NCBI RefSeq assembly: GCF_011751885.2
Contig: NZ_CP061771.1
Span: forward strand, 2,542,001 to 2,606,000
DNA: 64,000 nucleotides
Direction: 5' to 3'
DNA from: Salinibacterium sp. ZJ450
Lineage (GTDB): Bacteria > Actinomycetota > Actinomycetes > Actinomycetales > Microbacteriaceae
Shown here piece after piece: positions 43,443-56,720 of the stretch. A program made the translations under genes and the position numbers. Numbering within the stretch: position 1 is the first letter of the stretch; each line of letters opens with the position of its first letter. Under the pieces are notes generated by a model, which worked only from the letters and a program-made list of their open reading frames with translations, was not told the origin of the DNA and did no database searches.

Positions 43443-44141
43443 TTAACTTTCGGGGGTCCCGGCCGGCTCGGCATCGCGGATCTCCCGCTGCAGCTCGCGC
43501 AGCGTCGTGCGCAGTGCTCGCTCGGCGTCGAGCCCGTTCGCCCGGGCGGAGGCCACGATCGCGAGCAGCAACGGGCCCAGCTCATCCTCGGTTTGCACGT
43601 TCACCGCGGCCGGAGCGTTCGCGTCGATCAGGCCGGCCCGCTCCGCCCGGCTGAGCAGCTTGTCGGCCAGCGCCAGGCTCGGCATGCCGAGCGGGACGCC
43701 GTCGAGCACGCTGGTGCGGTGCGTCTTCTCCTCGTCCTTGGCGGCGGTCCACACGTCGATGACCTCGTCGACGGTGGGGGCGGAGGCGTCGCCGTAGACA
43801 TGCGGATGCCGGCGGATCATCTTCTCGGTGACGTGCGCCGCGACATCCTGAATGTCGAAGCCCTCCCCCGGCGTCGTGGACGCGATGTCGGCGTGGAACA
43901 CCAGCTGGTACAGCACGTCGCCGAGTTCCTCGAGCATGCCGTCGCGGTCGCCGCTTTCGATCGCCTCGACCAGCTCGTAGGTCTCCTCGACCAGGTATTG
44001 CACGAGCGACTCGTGGGTCTGCTGCCGGTTCCAGACGCAGCCAGTTTCGGGGTCGCGCAGGCGCGAGAACTCGGTCACCAAGGTATCGAGCGCGGTGGGT
44101 TCGGCGGGGCTGGGGGCGGCGACATCCGTCATGTGTCCCAT
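43443..44141 (-). CDS. mazG: MazG family nucleoside triphosphate pyrophosphohydrolase
   Basis: House-cleaning NTPase. 232 residues, one clear MazG domain with the metal-binding E-E-x-x-E...E-E-L-G-D pattern (LVEETYELVEAIESGDRDGM, then LEELGDVLYQLVFHA) and KMIRRHPHVYG. The second half keeps helices but not a complete second active site, as in single-domain actinobacterial versions. It follows mfd with 35 bases between. Confidence 0.94.
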   Translation of the reverse strand: MGHMTDVAAPSPAEPTALDTLVTEFSRLRDPETGCVWNRQQTHESLVQYLVEETYELVEAIESGDRDGMLEELGDVLYQLVFHADIASTTPGEGFDIQDVAAHVTEKMIRRHPHVYGDASAPTVDEVIDVWTAAKDEEKTHRTSVLDGVPLGMPSLALADKLLSRAERAGLIDANAPAAVNVQTEDELGPLLLAIVASARANGLDAERALRTTLRELQREIRDAEPAGTPES

Positions 44142-44176
44142 GGTGTCACGGCCCTTCCTGAGATGTCACTCGGGGG

Positions 44177-47761
<3,585 letters not shown>

Positions 47762-47815
47762 CCGACGATTGTACGCGGCCCACCCCGCCCGCTGGTCGAG
47801 CCCGTCGAGACCCGG

Positions 47816-48403
47816 CTACGGGGAGGGCGCGTGGAACTTCTGCTGCGCGGCCTGCAGGCCGTCGGCCGCGATGTGCTCGACGGCGTCCGCGGCATCCGAC
47901 AGCAGATTTGGCAGTACGGCGCGTTCGGTTGTCGCGAAATCGTGCAGCACGTAGTCCGCGGGCGACTGACGGCCGGGCGGCCGGCCGATCCCGACCCGCA
48001 CCCGGGTGAAGTCCGGGGTGCCGACGGCCTTGATGATGTCGCGCAGGCCGTTCTGGCCGCCGTGTCCGCCGCCGGCCTTCAGGCGCAGCTGGTCGAACGG
48101 GATGTCGAGGTCATCGTGCACGACGATTAGGCGCGACGGGTCGAGCTTGTAGAAGCGCAGCAGTGCCGCGACCGGGCCGCCAGACACGTTCATGTACGTG
48201 TTGGGCTTGGCCAGGGTGAATTTCGGGCCGCCCGCGAGGATGCGACCCTCGGCGACCCTGGCGTTGGTCTTCTGCGACTTGAACGTCGCCGACATCCGTC
48301 TCGCCAATTCGTCGACGACCATGTTGCCGACGTTGTGCCGATTACCGGCGTAGTCGGGCCCGGGGTTACCGAGCCCGACTATCAGCCAGTTATTGCTGTC
48401 CAC
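47816..48403 (-). CDS. pth: Peptidyl-tRNA hydrolase
   Basis: Recycles peptidyl-tRNA released from stalled ribosomes. 195 residues. N-terminal WLIVGLGNPGPDYAGNRHNV with the catalytic His, then LAKPNTYMNVSGGPVAALL and IVVHDDLDIPFDQLRLKAGG with GHGGQNGLRDI, all family hallmarks. It is downstream of L25, the usual order. Confidence 0.97.
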   Translation of the reverse strand: MDSNNWLIVGLGNPGPDYAGNRHNVGNMVVDELARRMSATFKSQKTNARVAEGRILAGGPKFTLAKPNTYMNVSGGPVAALLRFYKLDPSRLIVVHDDLDIPFDQLRLKAGGGHGGQNGLRDIIKAVGTPDFTRVRVGIGRPPGRQSPADYVLHDFATTERAVLPNLLSDAADAVEHIAADGLQAAQQKFHAPSP

Positions 48404-48429
48404 GGGGGCAGCTTTCCTGAAGAGAGGAA

Positions 48430-49023
48430 TTAGCCAGCCGACTCTTCGGTGGCCACAACGGGCGCTGCTTCTTCGGTCGCGGCGGCGGACGGAACCATGA
48501 TCGAGACGATGAGCAGGTCGGAGTCCTCGGCGAGGGTCGCACCGGCCGGCAGCGTGATGTCGCTGGCGTGAACCTGGGTGCCCTCTTCGAGGCCCTGGAT
48601 CGAGACCACAACGTTCTCGGGGATGTTGGTCGCCTCGACCTCGAGCCGCACGGTGTTCAGGCTGGACACGTGGATCGTGCCGGGGTACGACTCGCCCTCG
48701 ATGTGCACGGGAACCTCGACGGAAACCTTCTCGCCCTTCACCACGACGATGAGGTCGAGGTGCTCGATGATCTGGCGCACCGGGTCACGCTGCACGTCCT
48801 TGACGAGCGCGAGCTCCGGCTTGCCCTCGATGTCGAGCTCGAACACGGCGTTGGCCTTGCGGATGAGCAGCATGGTCTCGTGACCGGGCAGGGTCACGTG
48901 CTGCGGCTCGGTGCCGTGGCCGTAGATCACGGCGGGGATCTTGTTCTGGGCGCGGATCTTGCGGGCCGCTCCCTTGCCGAACGCGGTGCGCAGTTCGGCC
49001 TTCAGCTTCATGTCGTCAGCCAT
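48430..49023 (-). CDS. rplY: 50S ribosomal protein L25/general stress protein Ctc
   Basis: Binds 5S rRNA. 197 residues, the long (Ctc) form with a C-terminal beta domain. KLKAELRTAFGKGAARKIRA, IPAVIYGHGTEPQHVTLPGH and VQRDPVRQIIEHLDLIVV match the family. I chose ATG at 49023 (MADDMKLKAELR). Confidence 0.96.
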   Translation of the reverse strand: MADDMKLKAELRTAFGKGAARKIRAQNKIPAVIYGHGTEPQHVTLPGHETMLLIRKANAVFELDIEGKPELALVKDVQRDPVRQIIEHLDLIVVVKGEKVSVEVPVHIEGESYPGTIHVSSLNTVRLEVEATNIPENVVVSIQGLEEGTQVHASDITLPAGATLAEDSDLLIVSIMVPSAAATEEAAPVVATEESAG

Positions 49024-49259
49024 TGTTACTTCTCCCTTACGGGCCGCTGGGCCCGGTTCATTTGTTTTCAACTCGAACGCATGTCAGCGTGAGGAAAGAC
49101 CGAAGCCCGCTCGCCGCGTCGATTACGGATACGGATGCCGCATCCCTCGCCGAAGTTCAGTTGGTCAGTCTAGCGCACCGCCGCCGCGCGCGGTTTCCCG
49201 GGTGCGCTAGCGTCGGAGCCGTGCCGATCGGCACGCGACATCCGCTGGGGAAGGGCACC

Positions 49260-50213
49260 GTGAGCACCACAAAGGTTTTGCTGCCGAACAACATCGAGCT
49301 GGTCGTCGAGGCGGTGGATGGCGCAGAGTTCGTGTCGTATGACCCGATCGAGGCGATTCCGATTGAACATACGGATGCCGCGGTGCTGGTCGGTTGGGGA
49401 AACCCGAGGCGGCACCTGCGTGATGCCGCCGCCCGGCTGACCGGTCTTCGCCTGGTGCAGATGCTTTCCGCCGGAACGGACACGGCAGAGGAAGCCGGCT
49501 TCGCGGCGGATGTCACGATCGCGTCCGGTCGGTCGCTGCATGACCGTCCCGTGGCCGAGCACACCCTCGCGTTGGTGCTGGCCGCCGCCCGTCGGCTGCA
49601 CACCACCACGCGCGCGCAGATCGGTCACCGCTGGGCGGGCGAGATCGGCGGCGTGCAGCAGGAGCCAAGTCCCGGCCTGTTCAGCACCCTGCGCGGCGCG
49701 CGCGTGGTGATCTGGGGGTTCGGCAGCATCGGCACCACCCTGGCCCCGCACCTGACCATGCTCGGCGCGACGGTGACCGGTGTCGCCCGGTCCGCGGGCA
49801 CCCGCGACGGCTACCGGGTGATCACCGAGGAGCAGCTGGCTGATGAACTGCCCGAGACGGATGTGTTGATCGACATCCTTCCCGCCACGGATGCCACTTA
49901 TCAGGCGGTGAACGCCGCGGTGCTGGCTCGGCTGCCGAAGCATGCCTGGCTGGTCAACGTCGGCCGGGGCGCCACGGTCGACGAGGGGGCGCTGCTCGCG
50001 GCGATCCGCTCGGGAGCGCTGGCCGGAGCCGCCCTCGACGTGACCGCGAAGGAGCCGCTGCCGGCCGCCTCGCCGCTCTGGGACGAGCCCAACATCATCC
50101 TCACCCCGCACGCCGCGGGCGGGCGACCGCTCGGGGCGGCAGAGCTGATCCGCGACAACGTGGTGGCGCTCCTGGCCGGGGATCCGCTGCGGAACGCGGT
50201 CGAGCGGGCCTGA
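49260..50213 (+). CDS. D-isomer specific 2-hydroxyacid dehydrogenase family protein
   Basis: 317 residues from the GTG at 49260. NAD-binding motif VIWGFGSIGTTLAPHLTMLG, catalytic Arg in RGATVDEGALLAAIRSG, Glu in DVTAKEPLPA and His in ILTPHAAGG are present. Substrate unknown. GAAGGG lies just before this GTG. A second in-frame GTG at 49221, preceded by TAGCGT, could give a leaderless longer form. Confidence 0.9.
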   Translation: MSTTKVLLPNNIELVVEAVDGAEFVSYDPIEAIPIEHTDAAVLVGWGNPRRHLRDAAARLTGLRLVQMLSAGTDTAEEAGFAADVTIASGRSLHDRPVAEHTLALVLAAARRLHTTTRAQIGHRWAGEIGGVQQEPSPGLFSTLRGARVVIWGFGSIGTTLAPHLTMLGATVTGVARSAGTRDGYRVITEEQLADELPETDVLIDILPATDATYQAVNAAVLARLPKHAWLVNVGRGATVDEGALLAAIRSGALAGAALDVTAKEPLPAASPLWDEPNIILTPHAAGGRPLGAAELIRDNVVALLAGDPLRNAVERA

Positions 50214-50269
50214 GTTCCTCCCCCGTCGGTCGAGGAGGCCGCTCGCGGCCGTCCCGAACCCCGGGTCCC

Positions 50270-50355
50270 GCGCAGAACGGCAGCAATCCGCGCCGACACG
50301 CCGTGTAGCAACGAGGCCGCACGGCGTGTCCCGCGCAATCGCTGCCGTTCTGCGC
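50270..50355. repeat. 86-bp dispersed palindrome, copy 2
   Basis: Outer arms GCGCAGAACGGCAGC/GCTGCCGTTCTGCGC are a perfect 15-bp inverted repeat, and inner arms ACACGCCGTG/CACGGCGTGT a perfect 10-bp one. Between the dehydrogenase and gntK. Confidence 0.9.
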
Positions 50356-50415
50356 ACGCACCCGTCCCGCAGCATGGATCGAGCGACGGCTGAGGCTGGC
50401 GACATCCGTCATTCC

Positions 50416-50459
50416 GCAGAAAATGCCCATGTGCGTGAAGCAACATGGGCATTCTCTGC
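50416..50459. terminator. Bidirectional hairpin between convergent genes
   Basis: 17-bp arms with one mismatch around a ten-base loop (GCAGA.AATGCCCATGT with its partner). It lies between the plus-strand dehydrogenase and the minus-strand gntK, where a shared terminator is expected. Confidence 0.75.
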
Positions 50460-50491
50460 GTGATCAGGCAGTCTGGCGGACTCCCGCCGCG

Positions 50492-51031
50492 CTACTTGCT
50501 GGTACCGCGGCTCCGGATCGCCGCACCGGCGGCCGCGATGATCTCGGCGACCGGCGGCGTGATGTCGACCACGATGCCGGGCTCGTCGGGCTGCAGCTCT
50601 TCGAGCGTCGCGAGTTGCGAATCGAGCAGGCTTGTCGGCATGAAGTGGCCGCTGCGTCCCTGAGTACGTGCGGCCAACACCTCGCGGGTGCCGCTCAGGT
50701 GCACAAACACCGTCTCCGGTGCCTCCGCGAGAATCGCGTCGCGGTAGCTGCGCTTCAACGCCGAGCAGGCCATCACCAGTCCGGTGCCGGCTTTGTCGGC
50801 CCGGGCGAGTTCGTTACCGACCTTCGCCAGCCAAGGCCAGCGATCTTCGTCGGTCAGCGGCGTACCGGCCGCCATCTTTTCGACATTCCCGATCGGATGC
50901 AGCGAGTCGGCGTCAAGGAATGGCACGTCGAGCTCGTGGGCGAGCAGGGCGCCAATGGTAGATTTTCCCGCGCCGGAGACGCCCATGACGATGATCAGGG
51001 GCGCTCCAGCGGGGGCGGATGACGTAGACAG
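50492..51031 (-). CDS. gntK: Gluconokinase family kinase, probable CTG start
   Basis: Phosphorylates gluconate (or a similar sugar acid) to the 6-phosphate. P-loop MGVSGAGKST, SLHPIGNVEKMAAGTPLTDE, ACSALKRSYRDAI and RSGHFMPTSLLDSQLATLEE match GntK. If translation began at the ATG (50986), the first beta strand would be lost. In frame upstream is CTG TCT ACG TCA (MSTSS-like start, 51031), just after the manD stop, giving 179 residues with LIIVMG complete. No ATG/GTG/TTG lies between the in-frame stop and 50986. Confidence 0.85.
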   Translation of the reverse strand: MSTSSAPAGAPLIIVMGVSGAGKSTIGALLAHELDVPFLDADSLHPIGNVEKMAAGTPLTDEDRWPWLAKVGNELARADKAGTGLVMACSALKRSYRDAILAEAPETVFVHLSGTREVLAARTQGRSGHFMPTSLLDSQLATLEELQPDEPGIVVDITPPVAEIIAAAGAAIRSRGTSK

Positions 51032-51037
51032 CTCAGA

Positions 51038-52276
51038 TCACCAGTCGTGAACAGTGCCGTCGGCGAGACGGTTGTACGGCAGGTAGGCGGTCTCGTACGG
51101 GTACTTGCCCGCCTCGTCGACGTCGAGCTCGACGCCGAGGCCCGGGTTGTTGCCCGGGTGCAGGTAGCCGTCCTCGAAGGTCATCGACTGGGAGAACACC
51201 GCGTTGGTCTTGTCGCCGTGCTGCATGTACTCCTGGATGCCGTAGTTGTGGATCGCGAGACCCACGTGCAGCTGCGCAGCGAAACCGACCGGCGAGATGT
51301 CGGTCGGGCCGTGGAAGCCCGACTTGATCTGGTACAGCGCCGCGTAGTCCATGACCTTCTTCAGCGGGCTGATGCCACCGAAGTGAGTGGATGCCGCGCG
51401 CACGTAGTCGATCAGCTGCTCCTTGATGAGCGACTGGAAGTCCCACACGGTGTTGAAGATCTCACCGATCGCCAGCGGCGTGGTGGTGTGCTGACGCACC
51501 AGGCGCAGCGCCTCCTGGTTCTCGGCGGGCGTGCAGTCCTCGAGCCAGAACAGGTCGTACGGTTCGAGCGACTTGCCGAGCTTCGCGGCCTGCAGCGGCG
51601 TCATCCGGTGGTGGCCGTCGTGCAGCAGCGGCATCTCGGGGCCGAACTCGTTGCGCACCGCCTCGAACACGGTGGGCAGGTGGCGCAGGTAGGAACGGGT
51701 GTCCCAGTCCTCCTGGGCCGGCAGGGCACCGCGCTGCGCGGGCTCGTGGTCGTAGCGCACGCCCTCGTTGCCGGGCAGGCCCTTGTTCGACGCGATGCCG
51801 TAGATCGACTCCAGGCCGGGCACGCCGGTCTGCACACGGATCGAGCGGTAGCCGAGCTCCTGGTGCTCACGGATGCTGTCGAACAGCTCGGGCAGCTCCT
51901 TGCCGGAGGCGTGGCCGTAGGCCATCATGCGCTGACGGCTCGCGCCGCCGAGCAGCTGGTACACCGGCATCCCGGCGGCCTTGCCCTTGATGTCCCACAG
52001 CGCCATGTCGACGGCCGCGATGGAGGCCATGGTGACCGGTCCGCGGCGCCAGTACGAGCTGCGGTACAGGAACTGCCACGCGTCTTCGATCATCGAGGCG
52101 TCGCGACCGATCAGCAGCGGAACGACGTGCTCCTTGAGGTAGGCGACGACGGACAGCTCGCGGCCGTTCAGCGTGCCGTCACCGAGGCCCGTGATGCCCT
52201 CGTCCGTCGTCAGCTTCAGCGTGACGAAGTTGCGGTCAGGGCTGGTGACGATGACCTCAGCCTTTTCGATGATCAC
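51038..52276 (-). CDS. manD: Mannonate dehydratase, ManD/enolase superfamily
   Basis: Dehydrates D-mannonate to 2-keto-3-deoxy-D-gluconate. 412 residues. The three metal ligands are in [21 protein letters not shown] and [16 protein letters not shown] and [15 protein letters not shown] are ManD-type segments. Some family members act slowly or on gluconate, but the context (uidA, uxaC, uxuB) supports mannonate. It overlaps the transporter gene by four bases. Confidence 0.92.
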   Translation of the reverse strand: MIIEKAEVIVTSPDRNFVTLKLTTDEGITGLGDGTLNGRELSVVAYLKEHVVPLLIGRDASMIEDAWQFLYRSSYWRRGPVTMASIAAVDMALWDIKGKAAGMPVYQLLGGASRQRMMAYGHASGKELPELFDSIREHQELGYRSIRVQTGVPGLESIYGIASNKGLPGNEGVRYDHEPAQRGALPAQEDWDTRSYLRHLPTVFEAVRNEFGPEMPLLHDGHHRMTPLQAAKLGKSLEPYDLFWLEDCTPAENQEALRLVRQHTTTPLAIGEIFNTVWDFQSLIKEQLIDYVRAASTHFGGISPLKKVMDYAALYQIKSGFHGPTDISPVGFAAQLHVGLAIHNYGIQEYMQHGDKTNAVFSQSMTFEDGYLHPGNNPGLGVELDVDEAGKYPYETAYLPYNRLADGTVHDW

Positions 52277-53727
52277 TTGTTGTCTCCTTTGTTACGGGGG
52301 AAGATACCGGAGCGTGGCACCTGCATTGCTGCGGTGGACAGTTCGGTGGGGGTGCGGCGGCCTACCGGTTCGCCGGCTGCTCGCCGTTCGGCGATCTCGG
52401 CGACGATCTCGGCGTGGCGCTTATCCGTCAAAGGATAGATAAGCATGATCAGGATGGCGAGGAGCGCAAACACGGCCGGGATGGCACCAGTTGCCGCGCG
52501 GATGCCCCACTCTGCCGACTCGGACTGCTGAGCCGCGCCCGCCTGGTAGCCGCCGATAGCGATCGCGTAAGCAGCAAGCGCACCACCAACGGCCTGGCCG
52601 GTTTTGCGGGTGAAGGAGAACAGAGCGTAGGTGATGCCCTCGGTGCGCACGCCGGTCTGCCACTCGCCGTACTCGACGGTGTCAGCCTCGAGGGCCCAGA
52701 CCAGCATGTTGACGAGCATGATGCCGAGCAGGGCCAGGATCATTCCGGAGAACGCGAGCGGGATGTTGGACGGCGGGGTGAACAGGACGACCAGCCCTCC
52801 GGCCACCATGAGGCTGGCGCCGGCGATGTACGACGGCTTCTTGCCGAACTTCCGCACGAGCGTCGGGACCAGCGCGGCGAGGCCGAAGGTACCGATCAGC
52901 TGGATGATGGACAGCACCGGGTACAGCTGAATGGAGCCGAGCACATCGCGCAGGTAGTACAGCTGAACCGTCTGCATCGCCAGCATGCCGGTGAGGAACA
53001 GGAACGAGCTGATGCAGAGCAGCAGCAGCGGCTTGTTGTGGCGCAGGGTCTCGAAGCTCTGCTTCATCGTGACCTTGGGGACGTCGCGCTTCACCGCTTC
53101 CTTCGCGGTGAACACCGTGAAGAAGTAGAAGATCGTGCCGACGACCACGAACGACAGCGTCATGGTGGTGAAGGTGGCCTGCAGGTCGGCGCCAGGCACG
53201 ATCAGCGGTGCGATGAAGATACCCAAAAAGGCACCAACCGTCACCGCGCCGATGGTACGTGCGGCGGCGAGCTTCGAGCGCTCCCCCGCGTTCTGGGTCA
53301 TCGCGCCGGCGAGTGAGCCGTACGGGATGTTGACCAGGCTGTAGGCCAGGCCCAGCGCCGCGTAGGTGAGGTAGGCGTAGAGCAGCATGCCGGACTCGCC
53401 GATCTGCGGAACCGAGAACACCGCGACGCTCAGCAGCAACAGCGGCACGGAGCCGAACATGATGAACGGCCGGAACTTACCGAACCGCTTGCTGTAGGTG
53501 CGGTCGACCATGCGGCCGGCGAACACGTCGGCGAACGCGTCGAAGACACGCACCACGAGCAGCAGCGTTCCCGCGGCAGCGGCGGAGATTCCCGCGACAT
53601 CCGTGTAATACACAAGCAGGAACATGGTGGCGGTGGTGAACGCGAGGTTGTTGGCCGCGTCACCCGCGCCGTATCCGACAATGCTGAGTTTGCTCAGCTT
53701 TCCGGGGGTTTTCGTCGTTGAATTCAT
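52273..53727 (-). CDS. GPH-family (glucuronide) sugar transporter
   Basis: Cation symporter of the major facilitator GPH group (MelB/UidB like). 484 residues, 12 membrane segments. N-terminal [18 protein letters not shown], then [20 protein letters not shown] with [11 protein letters not shown], and [20 protein letters not shown] are the family signature. Placed between uidA and manD, it most likely imports glucuronides, as UidB does. Confidence 0.93.
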   Translation of the reverse strand: MNSTTKTPGKLSKLSIVGYGAGDAANNLAFTTATMFLLVYYTDVAGISAAAAGTLLLVVRVFDAFADVFAGRMVDRTYSKRFGKFRPFIMFGSVPLLLLSVAVFSVPQIGESGMLLYAYLTYAALGLAYSLVNIPYGSLAGAMTQNAGERSKLAAARTIGAVTVGAFLGIFIAPLIVPGADLQATFTTMTLSFVVVGTIFYFFTVFTAKEAVKRDVPKVTMKQSFETLRHNKPLLLLCISSFLFLTGMLAMQTVQLYYLRDVLGSIQLYPVLSIIQLIGTFGLAALVPTLVRKFGKKPSYIAGASLMVAGGLVVLFTPPSNIPLAFSGMILALLGIMLVNMLVWALEADTVEYGEWQTGVRTEGITYALFSFTRKTGQAVGGALAAYAIAIGGYQAGAAQQSESAEWGIRAATGAIPAVFALLAILIMLIYPLTDKRHAEIVAEIAERRAAGEPVGRRTPTELSTAAMQVPRSGIFPRNKGDNK

Positions 53728-53763
53728 TGCTAACGGGCTCCTTCACCCTGCCGCTGACGCGAC

Positions 53764-55545
53764 TTACTTCTCGAGGTTCGTCCAGCGGGCGCGCAGCGTG
53801 TGGGCTGCGGCTTTCGGGCGCCGGTCACGGGTGAAAACACCCTTCTTGTTGCCGTCGACCCGGAATACTCCGTTCGACGTCTGGAAATCCGCGAAGTTCC
53901 ACACCTGCTCGCCGATGAACGCGTCGACGCGGTCGAACACGCGGTGATTCATGTCGAGGTACGCGCTCTGGTACTCCTCGGTCCACGGAGAGTCGAAGAC
54001 GGAGTGCAGACCTGGCACGGTGTCCGCCCCGTACTCGGTCATGATGATCGGCTTGCCATACTTCTCTTCCCACCCGCGGAGTTCCGCCTCGAGGTGGATT
54101 TCCGCGCTCTGCAGGTCTCCGGTGTCTGCGTACCAGCCGTAGTACCGGTTGAGGCACATCACGTCGAACAGGTCGGCGATCAGGTCTTGCTCGTGGTTGG
54201 CGAACATCACGTTGACGAAGGTCACCGGGCGGGTCGGGTCGAGCTCACGGGTGAGCTGCACCAGCGGCTCGAAGTACTCGCGGGCGCCCGGCTCGCCAGA
54301 GGAGGGCTCGTTGGCGATGGACCACATCACCACGCTCGCGTGGTTCTTGTCGCGGGCGATGAGCTCGCGGATCGCCTGCGCGTGGCTGTCGCGGGTCTGG
54401 TCGTTCATCGTCTCGGGCGAGAAGGTGGCCTGCTTGATGCCGCCGAAGATGCCGCCGCCCATGGCGAGGTTGAGTCCCACCGCGGCGGTCTCGTCGATGA
54501 CCACGATGCCGTGCCGGTCGGCGAACTCCATGACCTCTTCGGCGTACGGGTAATGCGAGGTGCGGAACGAGTTTGCGCCGATCCAGTCCATCAACTGGAA
54601 GTCATGCACGAGGTAGGCGTTGTCGTGGCCCTTGCCGCGCACCGGGCTGTCCTCGTGCTTGCCGAAGCCGGTGAAGTAGAACGGAATGCCGTTGATCAGG
54701 AATTCAGCGCCGCGCACCTCGACGGTGCGCACCCCGATCGGCAGCGAGTAGCTGTCGACCACGGTTCCGTCGCTGAGCACCTCGACGACAAGGTCGTACA
54801 GGTAGGCGGCGCCCGGCTGCCACAGCGTGACGTCGTCGATGCGGACCGACCCGGATGCCCCGGATGCCTCGGCCACCTGGGTGCCGGAGGCGTCGAGGAT
54901 GCGCACGCGCACCTCAGCGGCGGCGCTCCCGTCGGTCGTGACGATCTCGTAGCCGACGATGCCGGTCTCGCCGTCGACATCCGTGGTCACCGTGATGTCG
55001 TCGACGCGCACGGCCGGCGCGCTATACAGCCAGACGGAGCGGGCCAGGCCGGCGTAGTTGTAGAAGTCGTGCATGTACTTCTGCTGGCGGCGTCCGTCTT
55101 CGGTGACCGTGATCGTGCCCGGCGGGATGGTCGTGTTCGTGAGTTCGTTGTTCACGGCAATGGTGAGCCGGAATTCGGCGCCGGCTTCGACGAGGTCGGT
55201 CACGTCGGCTTCGAATGGAGTGTAACCCCCGACGTGCTCGGCAACGAGCGTGTCGTTCACGAAAACTTTGCCTTCGTGGGTGGCGGCGTCGACGCGCACG
55301 AAGACGCGCTCACCGGCCCAGCCGCGCGGTACCCGCACGGTGCGCTGGTACCAGACCCAGCCGACGTGGTCGCGGATGGCACTGTCGGTGAACAGGTCGT
55401 TGTAGCTGGCGGGAACGGCGATCTCGAGCGGGTTCGCCAGCGGCGCCTTCCAGCGCTCCTCGACGTCTCCGCGGTCGACGGCGAAGTTCCAGAGTCCGTC
55501 AAGATTGACGAGCTCGCGGGTGGCAGTGGACTGGGGCTTCAGCAT
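53764..55545 (-). CDS. uidA: Beta-glucuronidase (GH2)
   Basis: Hydrolyses beta-glucuronides to glucuronate and aglycone. 593 residues. The acid/base Glu413 is in VVMWSIANEPSS, the nucleophile Glu504 in IIMTEYGADT. The NxK motif that selects the uronate carboxylate is present (DGNKKGVFTRD, Asn566/Lys568), which separates it from beta-galactosidase. The ATG at 55545 has AAAGG upstream. First gene of a four-gene operon; a LacI-type operator lies about 100 bases before it. No signal peptide, so cytoplasmic. Confidence 0.97.
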   Translation of the reverse strand: MLKPQSTATRELVNLDGLWNFAVDRGDVEERWKAPLANPLEIAVPASYNDLFTDSAIRDHVGWVWYQRTVRVPRGWAGERVFVRVDAATHEGKVFVNDTLVAEHVGGYTPFEADVTDLVEAGAEFRLTIAVNNELTNTTIPPGTITVTEDGRRQQKYMHDFYNYAGLARSVWLYSAPAVRVDDITVTTDVDGETGIVGYEIVTTDGSAAAEVRVRILDASGTQVAEASGASGSVRIDDVTLWQPGAAYLYDLVVEVLSDGTVVDSYSLPIGVRTVEVRGAEFLINGIPFYFTGFGKHEDSPVRGKGHDNAYLVHDFQLMDWIGANSFRTSHYPYAEEVMEFADRHGIVVIDETAAVGLNLAMGGGIFGGIKQATFSPETMNDQTRDSHAQAIRELIARDKNHASVVMWSIANEPSSGEPGAREYFEPLVQLTRELDPTRPVTFVNVMFANHEQDLIADLFDVMCLNRYYGWYADTGDLQSAEIHLEAELRGWEEKYGKPIIMTEYGADTVPGLHSVFDSPWTEEYQSAYLDMNHRVFDRVDAFIGEQVWNFADFQTSNGVFRVDGNKKGVFTRDRRPKAAAHTLRARWTNLEK

Positions 55546-55645
55546 TGATCGCCTTTCTCTCCGCGTCGTTGCGACTGCATCACGGCGCCGGCTCGGAAGC
55601 CGATGGCGGTGGGGGGATATTCCAGTGAAACACACCGCTTCCCGG

Positions 55646-55665
55646 AATGGCAAGCGGTTGCCATT
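55646..55665. promoter_or_regulatory. LacI-type operator before uidA
   Basis: Palindrome AATGGCAAGCGGTTGCCATT, arms of eight bases. The half-site TTGCCA/TGGCAA is the same as in the sites before uxaC and the Gfo/Idh gene. Confidence 0.75.
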
Positions 55666-55750
55666 ACTCCCAGCGCACGCTCAGCGCTGCGAGCCGCCGC
55701 GAGCCGCTGAGACTCGCCGGGGCGGGTTGCCTCACGCGTCGAGCTCGGCT

Positions 55751-55805
55751 CAAGTCGGTCGTTTGGTCCTTCCGGATGGCCGGGAAGAACGAAAGTGCAG
55801 ACCCG
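55751..55805. repeat. 55-bp dispersed palindrome, copy C
   Basis: Begins CAAGTCGGTCGTTTGGTCC, ends GAACGAAAGTGCAGACCCG, and is preceded by CGAGCTC like copy D, so C and D look like a local duplication. Confidence 0.82.
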
Positions 55806-55843
55806 AAATAGCTGAGCGGATGTCGCGCGCCTCGAGCTCTCCT

Positions 55844-55898
55844 CAAGTCGGCCATTCGGTTCTTCCGTTCGCGCGGGAACAACCAAACCGCGGACCTC
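55844..55898. repeat. 55-bp dispersed palindrome, copy D
   Basis: Begins CAAGTCGGCCATTCGGTTC, ends AACCAAACCGCGGACCTC, and ends 23 bases from the VOC stop codon. Confidence 0.85.
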
Positions 55899-55920
55899 AC
55901 GCGTGAGAGCCGCGCCTCCC

Positions 55921-56682
55921 CTACGAGAGCAGTTCGAAGATCACACCGTTCGGATCGCTGAACTCTGCGATCCGGCCCGGCCCGCCCTGCCGGTTGCGCG
56001 TACCGGCGCCCACAGCGCTCACCCCGAGCTGCTGCAGGGCCGCATCCACGTCGTCGACCCGCAACGCGATGTGCTGAAATCCCGACGGCCCCACCGGTTC
56101 GTCATCGGCGTGCAGCTCGACCATGTCGCCGCCCACCCCGACGTAGCTGATCGCGAAGTCGGAGCCGGGGATCTCAATGGTCCGCAGCCGGTCCAGCCCC
56201 AGCGTGCCGGCGTAGAAGCCAAGCGACGCGTGCAGGTCCTCCGCGTGCACGGCGACGTGATCGATCGCCCTGATGATCGGATGCGTGAGCGTGCGGTCGC
56301 GCACCGGAGCATCGCGTTGCAGCAATTCGACGCGCGCACCGCTGGGGTCCGCCACGAACGCGGTGCGGCCGACCCCGCTGCCGGCCGTCGCCGGCGCAGA
56401 CTGCGACACGTAGCCCGCGGCAATGAGTGCCGCATAGTCGCCGTCCAGGTCATCCGACAGGAATGCGATGTGGTCGATGCCGACCGGCCGCTCCGCGGTC
56501 ACCTGCGGCATGTGCAACAGCTCGATGAACCCACCGGCCACCTGCACATAGACGATATCGAGACCGATGCTCTCGACCCGGGCGGTCCAGGCGACCGTGC
56601 CGCCGAGCACCGTGGTGTAGAACTCGACCGACTCGTCGCGGTCGCGCACGAGGATGGCGACGTGGTTCAGCTCGGTGATCAC
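55921..56682 (-). CDS. VOC family protein (two glyoxalase-like domains)
   Basis: 253 residues in two vicinal-oxygen-chelate modules (1-120 and 125-253), each beginning NHVAILVRDRDESVEFYTTV or DHVAVHAEDLHASLGFYAGT. Metal-ligand His/Glu positions are visible in both halves. Closest layouts are 4-hydroxyphenylpyruvate-dioxygenase-like or methylmalonyl-CoA-epimerase-like proteins; the exact reaction is unknown. It follows uxuB by 38 bases and may be cotranscribed with uxaC-uxuB. Confidence 0.85.
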   Translation of the reverse strand: MITELNHVAILVRDRDESVEFYTTVLGGTVAWTARVESIGLDIVYVQVAGGFIELLHMPQVTAERPVGIDHIAFLSDDLDGDYAALIAAGYVSQSAPATAGSGVGRTAFVADPSGARVELLQRDAPVRDRTLTHPIIRAIDHVAVHAEDLHASLGFYAGTLGLDRLRTIEIPGSDFAISYVGVGGDMVELHADDEPVGPSGFQHIALRVDDVDAALQQLGVSAVGAGTRNRQGGPGRIAEFSDPNGVIFELLS

Positions 56683-56720
56683 GCGGGTGCGCTCCTTCGG
56701 TTGCGGTGCGGCGACCGAAC

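Larger units (their letters stand above)
55546..55920. other. Intergenic region: uidA control region and two palindromes
   Basis: 375 bases without a gene. It contains the operator at 55646-55665 and 55-bp palindromes C and D (55751-55805, 55844-55898). No further feature seen. Confidence 0.75.

Noticed and set aside
52552-52559. GCCGATAG inside the GPH transporter gene
   Set aside because: No -35 box at the right distance and it is inside a coding region; chance match.
53731-53757. TAAC-N15-GCCGCTGA on the plus strand, close to the flagellar promoter pattern
   Set aside because: The -10 box differs at two of the eight bases, and the strand faces the 3' end of uidA, so no gene could use it.
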